A DNA stretch of 64,000 nucleotides, taken from the NCBI GenBank assembly GCA_022822785.1, contig JAJEAL010000136.1, positions 1 to 64,000 of the forward strand, given 5' to 3'. The position numbers were made by a program, and so were the translations under genes. The stretch comes from Candidatus Poribacteria bacterium (GTDB lineage Bacteria > Poribacteria > WGA-4E > PCPOR2b). The notes under the pieces are model-generated. The model had not been told where the DNA came from. It did not search any database and was given only the letters and a program-made list of their open reading frames with translations. Positions 1-7,417 of the stretch are shown in pieces. Position 1 is the stretch's first letter; each line of letters opens with the position of its first letter.

Positions 1-65
1 GCAGTCCATCTGTTCTTCAAGGAACACAATACCCAACCTCCCTCTGATTTAACAATTGATTTTCG

Positions 66-122
66 ATTGTCCAAAAACTTATCTGAGGATTGAAAACACC
101 TTAAAATAAGTTTTTGGACAAT
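66..122. repeat. Perfect 16-bp inverted repeat
   Basis: A 16-base arm at 66-81 (attgtccaaaaactta) is exactly repeated in reverse complement at 107-122, with a 25-base AT-rich spacer. It lies downstream of the truncated LamG gene, and short related pieces (ttgtcc, tgtccaatt) follow at about 166-183. No T-run follows either arm, so a simple intrinsic terminator is not favoured. It could be the end structure of a small non-autonomous mobile element or a protein-binding dyad. The sequence alone does not decide. Confidence 0.6.
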
Positions 123-185
123 CCTACTTTCAAAATACAGAATATATGCCAACGGGACAAACACATTTGTCCAATGTCCAATTAC

Positions 186-1079
186 TTACCTGAAATCACT
201 TAGCACATCCGGATCGAACACAATATCGAGTTGCCAGCCAGCCAAATCGGTACCATCTTCGACCATGAGATCAAGCGCAAATTTATCACCCACATTCACC
301 ACATCAATTGTGGAGAAGAAAAGTTTTGCTGTCTTACCTATTACAATCGCTGCGTCTCCGCGTAGAGTACCATGATTCCCATTTTGAGATAGGTCATTGG
401 CTGTTCCATCATCAAAGTTCCAGTAACCGGCGAGTCCCGGCTCATTCCCCTGAAGCAAGGTGTTCATTGTCGCTTGGATTTCGGCTTCCGTGCGAACGAT
501 GTTCCAGACCCGCACCTCGTCAATTAACCCGTCGAAATGGTGATCCTGCGTTATACGGGCACCAATTGTGAAGTAATTAATCGTTGGCCATCGATCTCCA
601 ATTTCCCCCGTACCGGTTCTGGAAGACACCAACCTCCCATCGGCAAATAGCTGAAAGAGGTTCATGCTCGCTGAATAGGTCAAAGCAAGGTGGGACCATA
701 TACGTTCAGGAATAACATATCCGCTATCAATCCATTCCCACCCCGGATTCTCATTAGCAACAGCAAACCAAATACTGCCATCAATAAATCGAGCAAGTTC
801 ATACTCGCCTTCCTTATTGACGATGATCCCGCCACTCCCTCCAGATCTACCTGAACCTGGACCAAGTGGATAAATCCACGCTTCGATGGTTAGCGCATCG
901 GTCATAACCAAGGATTGCGAGTGCTCGATACGGACTCCGTCACCATTCCCATCTAGACTTAATACAGAACCAACTCCTATGGCTAGGCTTTGGTTGAAAC
1001 TCGAGCAAAAGGAGGAGAAAAGAATCAATGCCCACAGGGCACAGCGTTTATTTATACAGTGAAAATACATCATCAACAT
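186..1079 (-). CDS. Secreted LamG-domain protein with truncated cohesin-like tail
   Basis: A 297-residue protein from the ATG at 1079. The reading frame continues upstream to 1259, but the first convincing start gives a short basic stretch followed by a hydrophobic signal sequence (ALWALILFSSF) that ends near SLAIG. The body is a LamG/concanavalin A-like (pentraxin-type) lectin fold: 'LDGNGDGVRIEHS' opens it, 'TIEAWIYP' and 'DGLIDEVRVWNIVRTEAEI' are hallmark strands, and 'GLAGYWNFDDG' closes it. The last ~35 residues (FSTIDVVNVGDKFALDL to FDPDVLSDFR) look like the first strands of a cohesin-type domain that stops abruptly at a TAA. Such domains normally run about 130 residues. The protein is probably secreted and may bind carbohydrate. 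The truncation may be a real short form or a broken gene. Confidence 0.7.
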   Translation of the reverse strand: MLMMYFHCINKRCALWALILFSSFCSSFNQSLAIGVGSVLSLDGNGDGVRIEHSQSLVMTDALTIEAWIYPLGPGSGRSGGSGGIIVNKEGEYELARFIDGSIWFAVANENPGWEWIDSGYVIPERIWSHLALTYSASMNLFQLFADGRLVSSRTGTGEIGDRWPTINYFTIGARITQDHHFDGLIDEVRVWNIVRTEAEIQATMNTLLQGNEPGLAGYWNFDDGTANDLSQNGNHGTLRGDAAIVIGKTAKLFFSTIDVVNVGDKFALDLMVEDGTDLAGWQLDIVFDPDVLSDFR

Positions 1080-1242
1080 CACTCTTTGATGCAAGCTCGT
1101 CGGCTTGCGATTTTCCTTAGATAAACTATCAAGACTGCTAAACTTTGTTGTGTATCCCCCGCATAATGCCCCAGTCTTGTACAACGGACGACGAAAAGCA
1201 TCCGTACCTTGATGCAGAAATCTGTGGGAGGGATATTCCTTT

Positions 1243-2022
1243 TCAATTCCCGTTCCCACCTGAGTGTCTCAACCGCTCAATCAACGATTCGCGCTGTTGC
1301 TCGCTGAGGCTGGATGTGTCGATGGTTTCAATGACTTTTTCCAATCCGATAGTTTCAATGACTTTTTCCGGCGGAAACAGTTCTAAAATGGCGGATAGGT
1401 CAAGGTCAAAACCGCGTAGACTTTCGAGGTTCATATCTCTTAATACCTCCTTAAGGGCTTGAGGATGCAAAGTTTTGATGAAGTGACTCATCTCCCTAAA
1501 CTCTTGATAATGTTCCAAAAAAAACTGCACAATTTCTCTTTCACGCGCTCCTTTGTAAACCATCAACAATGGAAGAGTTGCCGGCGTAATTGGGAGAGTC
1601 GCAAGGTCAATTTGATAGATTGGGAAGTGAGCGAGTGTGCCGCGTTGAACCCCCGCGCCAACTGGCATTAAGTCGTCAATGTAGAGCGAAAAGCTGCTAG
1701 CAAACTTGCTAGCAATAACCCACAATGTAATCCGGTTCCGATCGGTAATTTTCTGCTGCATCTGGTATAAACAAGCGTAGCTTTCAATTTGAGCAATAGT
1801 TGCCCAATTTGCCGTATCCCCCGCTCCTTTGAACTCTCCGATCGTCGGTTGTCCAAGATAGTTATACGGATATGGAAGCGATCGAATCGGTACACTCGGT
1901 TGGAACAACAAATCCATTTCAAGCGGCATTTGTCCAAGTGGAATTGAGTCCCGTATCTGGATCTGGTCACTCAGATAGTGCTGTAGAAATTGCGCGAGCA
2001 GCGGATGCCACTGAATAGCCAT
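1243..2022 (-). CDS. Uncharacterised protein, possible PD-(D/E)XK nuclease-like
   Basis: A 259-residue soluble protein with no signal sequence. Its N-terminal half has the pattern 'IGEFKGAGD...IAQIESYACLYQ', where E-x-K after a strand followed by a helix is compatible with a PD-(D/E)XK nuclease core, as in Rpn-like and related transposase-derived nucleases. The C-terminal part is helical and contains an exact tandem repeat EKVIETI (twice), mirrored by a DNA repeat at about 1323-1371. The start codon ATG at 2022 has only a weak purine-rich leader. The family is not securely recognised; the nuclease idea rests on a motif and fold-like order alone. Confidence 0.55.
   Translation of the reverse strand: MAIQWHPLLAQFLQHYLSDQIQIRDSIPLGQMPLEMDLLFQPSVPIRSLPYPYNYLGQPTIGEFKGAGDTANWATIAQIESYACLYQMQQKITDRNRITLWVIASKFASSFSLYIDDLMPVGAGVQRGTLAHFPIYQIDLATLPITPATLPLLMVYKGAREREIVQFFLEHYQEFREMSHFIKTLHPQALKEVLRDMNLESLRGFDLDLSAILELFPPEKVIETIGLEKVIETIDTSSLSEQQRESLIERLRHSGGNGN
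1323..1371. repeat. Tandem repeat of about 24 bp inside a gene
   Basis: The segment gtttcaatgactttttcc occurs twice, at about 1325 and 1352, within the gene at 1243-2022. It encodes the duplicated peptide EKVIETI. A short in-frame duplication like this usually arises by slippage and may vary in copy number between strains. Confidence 0.7.
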
Positions 2023-2130
2023 CTTTTTTTCAATTGAGTACCTATCGTCTTAATCTAACGAGCGATGAATCATCAACAAATAGGTGATAAATCGCTGGAC
2101 TACATACTTGGAAGTGATATCATGGTGCTA

Positions 2131-2176
2131 AAAAAACCGGTAGGCGCAAATTATGCTATGCTCCTACCGGTTCTGT
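2131..2176 (-). terminator. Intrinsic terminator after the molybdenum hydroxylase operon
   Basis: A 10-bp perfect stem, aaccggtagg (2135-2144) with cctaccggtt (2163-2172), encloses an 18-base loop. Read on the minus strand the stem is followed at once by a run of T (fwd aaaaaa at 2131-2136). It lies about 20 bases after the stop codon of the gene at 2194. On the plus strand the second arm is followed by ctgttttt, so it may act in both directions. Confidence 0.8.
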
Positions 2177-2193
2177 TTTTATGGATTCTGCTT

Positions 2194-4491
2194 CTACTTG
2201 CCGTTGCTGTGCAAGGCATCAACAACCTTTTCCGGTTTCATTGGGAGTTCCGTGATCCGGATACCAACCGCATCGGCGACAGCGTTTGCCATCGTTGCCA
2301 ACGTTGGAGTGATAGGTGGTTCACCAACACCCTTCGCACCGAATGGCCCCTCAGGTGCTTCCACTTCAACGATAACGGACTCAACGGTGGGGAGATCTGC
2401 GGTGGTAGGCACGCGATAATCAACGAAGCCCGGATTCACGTTGCCGTTCTCATTATACTGCATCTCCTCCATAGTTGCCCACGCATAACCTTGCACCGTA
2501 CCGCCCTCGATTTGCCCTTCAACAGCCATCGGATTGATGGCGAAGCCAACATCCTGCGAGGACGCCATCTTCAGCACTTTGATCCTGCCGGTCTCAGGGT
2601 CAATTTCGACCTTAGCGATCTGCGCTGCGAGAGCAGGCGTCGACGGCTTGCGTGCAAAGGAACCCTTGCCGACGATGGGACCACCTGTTGTTGAGAGGCT
2701 GTATGCCGCTAATTCACCGAACCCGATTGACTTCGGCGGATCACCCACGATAGTTGAAACCTCTCCATCTTTGAGTTCAAGCGATTCAACATCGGTGTTC
2801 AACCGTTCAGCGGCGAGTTCGAGGAGGCGTCTTCGCGTATCCTCTGCCGCGAGCTTAGCGGTATTGCCCATCGTAAAGGTGACGACGCTACCGCCAGAGC
2901 CGGTGGCGTAGGGCGCCGAATCGGTATCGCCACGGGTGATTGCAACACTTTCGTAGGGAAGAGTCAAGATTTCGGCGACAATCTGAGCGAGTGCTGTGTC
3001 TGTGCCGGTAATATCTATTGAACCGTGGAAGATTCGCGCACTCCCGTCTTCGTGAATAGAAACAAACATCCCGCCCGGTCCACAACCATTTGTCCAATCT
3101 CCAATCGCCACCCCCCAGCCTTGGTTCGGTCCTTTTGTGCGATTCTTCCAATCTACCGCATCAGCGACCGCTTGCAGGGTCTCTTTATACCCGACCTTTG
3201 GCTCTTTCGCCCCCGCAGGCACTGGATCCCCCTCGACCCGCATATTCTTGAGACGAAATTCAACGGGATCAAGGTTGAGTTTACGGGCGATATCGTCAAG
3301 TTGGGATTCACCAGCAAACGCGACCTGTGGCGTTCCCGGTGCACGATAGGCGGCGGTGCCAGACTTGTTTGTATAGACACCGTAGGCATCCACCTTTAAG
3401 TGCGGGAACTTATAAACACCGCGCAGGCGGATGGTGCTACCAATCGAGGCACCAGACACAGAGCCAGAATCCCAGAAAGCTAGCCCTTCACGGGCAAGGA
3501 TTGTGCCGTCATTTTTCACACCAGTCTTCAATTTAATAACACATCCCGGTGCAGGGCGGCCATCGGTAAACTCTTCCTCACGGGTCATTTGAATCTTCAC
3601 TGGACGTCCCGTTTTTTGGGAGAGTAGCACCGCAGGAACATGGGTCAGTGCCACACCAAACCGTCCACCAAATCCACCGCCCATTGTCGTCGGAATGACA
3701 TTAATCTGATTGAGCGGAATTCCGAGCGTACCGGCAATGCCGGAACGAATAGCAAAGGGACCTTGGGTGCTCGCCCACACCGTTACTTTTCCAGTAGATT
3801 CTACATCAGCGACAGAAACGTGAGGCTCCATATAGGTCTGATGGACCCGTGGGATGACGTATGTATCCTCGACTACCAAGTCGGATTCAGCAAAGCCTTG
3901 TTCTACATCACCGGCAGCGGAGTGGGTTTCGGCAGAGATGTTGTAGTAGACTTCATCTTCAAGAGCTTCCAATTGTGCGTTTAACTCAGCGATCTGTGCG
4001 CTATGGTCTTGCGAGTCATCGCGTTCAAGTTTTCTCAAGTCGGCTTTAAGCGTTCTACGAGCGGACCCATCCTTCGTATCATCGCTGTGCAGGCGTGGGG
4101 CGTCAGGTTGAATCGCTTCCATCACATCCTGAACGGCGGGAAGCACTTCGTAATCGATTTTGATTAGGTCCGCAGCTTCCTCAGCGATGTCCGGATCTGT
4201 TGCCGCGACCGCTGCAATCGGCTCGCCGAGATACAGGACTTTGTCAGTAGCAAAGACCCGCCGGCCGCTCTCAACATCGTCTTGGGTGATGATAGCACGT
4301 ACACCGGGTAGATTCTCTGCTTCACTTGTATCAATATTCAGGATTTTTGCGTGCGCGTGTTTGCTACGCACAAACTTGCCGTGCAGCATACCGGGCAGAT
4401 GGACATCCCCACCGTATTGTGCCGCACCGGTCACTTTGTCAAGTGCGTCAACTCTCGGTACGCTTTTGCCAAGAACTGCATATTCTGACAT
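2194..4491 (-). CDS. Molybdenum hydroxylase large (molybdopterin) subunit
   Basis: A 765-residue member of the xanthine dehydrogenase/aldehyde oxidase/CO dehydrogenase large-subunit family, which hydroxylates a small substrate at a Mo-pterin centre. N-terminal ald_Xan_dh_C-type domain (about 1-125) is followed by the Mo-binding domain with 'GGGFGGRFG', 'AYRAPGTPQ' and the near-terminal 'GAKGVGEPPITP', whose Glu is the catalytic base in this family. The loop reads AYRAPG and not the AYRCSFR of true form I CO dehydrogenase, so a purine, aldehyde or aromatic substrate is more likely. Residues about 139-181 are a charged, coiled-coil-like insertion absent from typical members. ATG at 4491 has AAGGAGA 6-8 bases upstream. 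It is the last gene of the medium-small-large operon. The substrate is unknown. Confidence 0.93.
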   Translation of the reverse strand: MSEYAVLGKSVPRVDALDKVTGAAQYGGDVHLPGMLHGKFVRSKHAHAKILNIDTSEAENLPGVRAIITQDDVESGRRVFATDKVLYLGEPIAAVAATDPDIAEEAADLIKIDYEVLPAVQDVMEAIQPDAPRLHSDDTKDGSARRTLKADLRKLERDDSQDHSAQIAELNAQLEALEDEVYYNISAETHSAAGDVEQGFAESDLVVEDTYVIPRVHQTYMEPHVSVADVESTGKVTVWASTQGPFAIRSGIAGTLGIPLNQINVIPTTMGGGFGGRFGVALTHVPAVLLSQKTGRPVKIQMTREEEFTDGRPAPGCVIKLKTGVKNDGTILAREGLAFWDSGSVSGASIGSTIRLRGVYKFPHLKVDAYGVYTNKSGTAAYRAPGTPQVAFAGESQLDDIARKLNLDPVEFRLKNMRVEGDPVPAGAKEPKVGYKETLQAVADAVDWKNRTKGPNQGWGVAIGDWTNGCGPGGMFVSIHEDGSARIFHGSIDITGTDTALAQIVAEILTLPYESVAITRGDTDSAPYATGSGGSVVTFTMGNTAKLAAEDTRRRLLELAAERLNTDVESLELKDGEVSTIVGDPPKSIGFGELAAYSLSTTGGPIVGKGSFARKPSTPALAAQIAKVEIDPETGRIKVLKMASSQDVGFAINPMAVEGQIEGGTVQGYAWATMEEMQYNENGNVNPGFVDYRVPTTADLPTVESVIVEVEAPEGPFGAKGVGEPPITPTLATMANAVADAVGIRITELPMKPEKVVDALHSNGK

Positions 4492-4576
4492 GAAAAATCT
4501 CCTTTTTGAACTAAAACATGAAACGTGATGCGTAAAACTTAAGGGTTAAGACCTCAACATCAATACACAGTAGGCA

Positions 4577-5053
4577 TCACGAATTACGCATGACTTCCGC
4601 AGCACTCATAACGGCTTCGATAATCTTCGTGTATCCTGTGCATCGACAGATGTTATTACCAAGCGCATGCCTTATCTCTGCCTCTGTTGCATTGGGGTTC
4701 TCATCAAGGTATGCTTTGGATGCCACGATGAATCCGGGTGTACAGAAGCCGCATTGGTATCCCCCTTTATCCATGAACGCTTGCTGGATGGGATGCAGTT
4801 GATCTCGGCTTGCTAGCCCTTCAACAGTTGTAATTTCCTTGCCGTTTGCACTCACACCGAGCATCATACAAGATGTGACTGCTTTTCCGTCCACAATGAC
4901 TGTACAAGCACCGCAATCGCCCGTGCTGCAGCCCTCTTTTGTGCCTGTTAACCCGATTACATCACGGAGGGTCGCCAGCAACGTTTTCCTCGGCTCAATC
5001 AACAAATCATATGTATCAGTGTTGACCGTTAGAGTAACTGGTTTCTTCTGCAT
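4577..5053 (-). CDS. Molybdenum hydroxylase small (2Fe-2S) subunit
   Basis: 158 residues, the usual length for the iron-sulfur subunit that passes electrons from the Mo centre to FAD. The plant-ferredoxin-type cluster is seen as 'CSTGDCGACTV' and a further Cys, and the second helical cluster domain as 'CGFCTPG' and 'NNICRCTGY'. The frame stays open upstream to 5092, but the ATG at 5053 (MQKKPVTLTVN) has AAAGGA 7 bases before it and begins exactly where homologous proteins begin. It sits between the FAD subunit and the large subunit in the same orientation and so is part of one heterotrimeric enzyme. Confidence 0.95.
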   Translation of the reverse strand: MQKKPVTLTVNTDTYDLLIEPRKTLLATLRDVIGLTGTKEGCSTGDCGACTVIVDGKAVTSCMMLGVSANGKEITTVEGLASRDQLHPIQQAFMDKGGYQCGFCTPGFIVASKAYLDENPNATEAEIRHALGNNICRCTGYTKIIEAVMSAAEVMRNS

Positions 5054-5168
5054 TGAATTATCCTTTCTGTTCTCCGAATGAGGCTCGCCCAAGAGCCTAA
5101 ATTGAATATGACGTCTGAATGTTCGCGTACCCGATAAATTGGGCTTTCGCTGAATTTAAGTCTGCCGG

Positions 5169-6035
5169 TTAGCCTTGTGCGCGAGTAGCTGCGGCTTGAA
5201 GTGTTCGCTGGGTTAAGACTCCAACCATTTCTCGACGATGTTCTGCCGAACACCGCAAATCTGAAATGGGGCTTGATTGCGCTGACGCAGCGTCAGCCGC
5301 TTGTTCCAACAAATCCGCTGTCAGGCTATTTCCGTTGACAATGGCTTCAGCATTAGTAGCCCGGAGTGGTGTAGGTGCCACAGCGGCAAGCCCGATTTTG
5401 ACATCCGATACGGTGCCGTTGTCCGACTTTGCAGATGAGGCAACACCGACGAAAGCAAGGTCCATCACTTCTCTAATTTTCTGTTTAATATACTGTGACC
5501 CTTCATTCTCGCCACGGGGCGGACATTCAAACGCGGTAACAATCTCACCGGTATTTAACACGGTTTGCCCTGGACCTAAAAAGAACGTTTCAATAGGCAC
5601 AACACGCTCACCATCGGCACTAGCAATTTTCACCTGTGCACCAAGTGCTAACAGGGGTGCTGCAGTATCCGCAGCGGGCGAGCCGTGACTAATATTACCG
5701 CCGATTGTTGCAAGATGCCGGATTTGAACGCCTCCGACCTCGCCTGCCCCTTCAGCCAATGCAGTATAACGTTCACGTATCAGTGAATCCTTTTCCAGCG
5801 TACGCATCCTGGTTAGCGCACCGATTCGTAATCCGCTATTTTCATCATAGTCAATGCCGGCTAACCCGGGGATTTTTTCTAAGCTGATTACGTACTCAGG
5901 TGTCGCCGTCCGTGCTTTCATTTCTATAATGAGATCTGTCCCACCGGCTAAGAGTCTCGCTTTGCCGTTGTATTTTGTCAGCAGGGATGACGCGTCCTCA
6001 ATTGTTGTAGGTTCAAAAAACTCAAAATTCCTCAA
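5169..6035 (-). CDS. Molybdenum hydroxylase medium (FAD) subunit
   Basis: 288 residues, FAD_binding_5 plus CO_deh_flav_C architecture. 'LLAGGTDLIIEMK' and 'TIGGNISHGSPAADTAAPLLALGA' are the two FAD-contact motifs of the CoxM/XdhB family, and the C-terminal domain ends with 'RREMVGVLTQRTL'. I favour a TTG start at 6035 (fMet-RNFEFFEP): GGGAGG lies 8 bases upstream and translation then begins at the family's usual first strand. The upstream ATG at 6065 lacks a ribosome site and adds ten unrelated residues. First gene of the operon, behind a good sigma70-like promoter. No XdhC-type or other maturation factor is in the window. Confidence 0.93.
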   Translation of the reverse strand: MRNFEFFEPTTIEDASSLLTKYNGKARLLAGGTDLIIEMKARTATPEYVISLEKIPGLAGIDYDENSGLRIGALTRMRTLEKDSLIRERYTALAEGAGEVGGVQIRHLATIGGNISHGSPAADTAAPLLALGAQVKIASADGERVVPIETFFLGPGQTVLNTGEIVTAFECPPRGENEGSQYIKQKIREVMDLAFVGVASSAKSDNGTVSDVKIGLAAVAPTPLRATNAEAIVNGNSLTADLLEQAADAASAQSSPISDLRCSAEHRREMVGVLTQRTLQAAATRAQG

Positions 6036-6114
6036 TGTTATAACCTCCCTGAAAGTGCAAGGCATAAACGCCTCACAAAAATAGTTGACCCTGAATATAG
6101 TTTGAGGTAGTTAA

Positions 6115-6144
6115 AGCATAACAAATCTGATTGGGGGTTGTCAA
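6115..6144 (-). promoter_or_regulatory. Sigma70-like promoter of the molybdenum hydroxylase operon
   Basis: On the minus strand TTGACA (6139-6144) is followed after 18 bases by TATGCT (6115-6120). Transcription would begin near 6107, giving a leader of about 70 bases before the TTG start at 6035. The -35 element is a consensus match and the -10 element a four-of-six match. Confidence 0.6.
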
Positions 6145-6170
6145 CCGTTAAATATGCTCACCAGTTTGTA

Positions 6171-7151
6171 CTATTCAATGATTAGCTGATGCCGATCTTG
6201 GGTTGATTGAATCGGACAATCTGTATCGATCAATTGCACTGAAATCCCATCAAATTCAACATGCTGCTGTGTTGTGAAAACAACACACTGATCTTTACGC
6301 TTTAGCAGGTGGACATGCCTGCAACCGGATATACCGTAGATATTGATAAAATCATAGATAATTTTAGGAAGCTGGCCTAGCTCGCTATGTTGATATGGAG
6401 CATACGGTCCGACCAAGACGCGTGAACGTCCCTTGAATGTACCAAATAGTGATTTGGGACGAGAATCGGCAAAGAGATGTAATACACTTGTATTAGGAGA
6501 TTTGAAGGCTTTATTCCATGCTCTTTTTAAGAAGCGAAGCGATCCGGCTGGGGGGGCGACATAGGAAGACAGGGAATAGGTTACATTGTTTGGCGGATTG
6601 GTATCAGGCGGGATGTGCCGGCAAATAAGAAGCGGCTTTGATTTGAAAGACGCTAAAAAGTAAGCATAGCTTGCCTGCTTTTCAGCGAACAGATCGAGCA
6701 ATTCCGAAAAGTCTGAAATTTCACGTGATTTCTGCCCGTCCTGTTGATGCTCTCTTTGAAAGGAGTGGAGCCAGAATGTGAAGCGGGCGTTAACACTATC
6801 GTAAGTTTCGCCAATTATATTTTGGAGGGCGATAGCCTGCGAGTACGCATCTTTGATAGTATCAACAAGATACCGGTGATTTTCGGATGCGCGGCTAGTG
6901 ATTAATCTGAGGTTTTCAATGAGGCGTACTATCTTCCTCTGAAATATTTCAAACCCTAGCGGTGCTGCAATCAAGCGCTCAATCTGATTCATAAAGTCAT
7001 CAGATTTTTCAAAATCTTCGGTCAATAGATTCAGCTCTAACACCACCTGCTTGAGGGCTTCTGCAGACAGTTGAGCTGTTTCTACTATTGATTTAGATAC
7101 CATTAATTGCTGAGAGTTATCTGCTTTTGGTAAATTCTTCTTTTCTTTCAT
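6171..7151 (-). CDS. Uncharacterised 326-residue protein
   Basis: Not recognised. The first ~170 residues are predicted mostly helical with heptad-like spacing of hydrophobics; the last ~130 are of mixed strand and loop character, with a Cys/His-containing stretch (CRHVHLLKRKDQCVVF) that might bind metal or simply form a strand pair. No signal peptide, no membrane segment. It is divergent from the large helical gene at 7418, with about 270 AT-rich bases between them, so both may share a control region. It could be a partner of that gene, but this is only positional. ATG at 7151 has no clear ribosome site. Confidence 0.6.
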   Translation of the reverse strand: MKEKKNLPKADNSQQLMVSKSIVETAQLSAEALKQVVLELNLLTEDFEKSDDFMNQIERLIAAPLGFEIFQRKIVRLIENLRLITSRASENHRYLVDTIKDAYSQAIALQNIIGETYDSVNARFTFWLHSFQREHQQDGQKSREISDFSELLDLFAEKQASYAYFLASFKSKPLLICRHIPPDTNPPNNVTYSLSSYVAPPAGSLRFLKRAWNKAFKSPNTSVLHLFADSRPKSLFGTFKGRSRVLVGPYAPYQHSELGQLPKIIYDFINIYGISGCRHVHLLKRKDQCVVFTTQQHVEFDGISVQLIDTDCPIQSTQDRHQLIIE

Positions 7152-7417
7152 GAGAAGTTGTGCTATAATAAATTATTTACTTTAATTAAAGATAAGATGC
7201 TGCAGCTATTTTGCGGATTTATAGTTATTAATTAGCAATAATTCTAGAAATTATACCCCATATCAATCGAAAATGAAACAACTATTTAAGCAAAAGTGTT
7301 GGATATGGTAGACCTATTGGCCATAATAATACCGATAACGGTTCGTTACCCCTCCATTTATGCCTCTTATCGTCAGCTAATTTGTCATTATAGGCTAATA
7401 TTTTTTAAGGAGACCAC

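Noticed and set aside
1323-1371. CRISPR-like repeat
   Set aside because: Only two direct copies in a coding frame with no spacers; no CRISPR array or cas gene was found anywhere in the window.
1145-1462. Plus-strand reading frames opposite the nuclease-like and many other genes
   Set aside because: They mirror the codon structure of the minus-strand genes and have no ribosome sites or family motifs.
2194-4491. Form I carbon monoxide dehydrogenase (CoxL)
   Set aside because: The active-site loop reads AYRAPG and not AYRCSFR; gene order medium-small-large is shared by many other hydroxylases.
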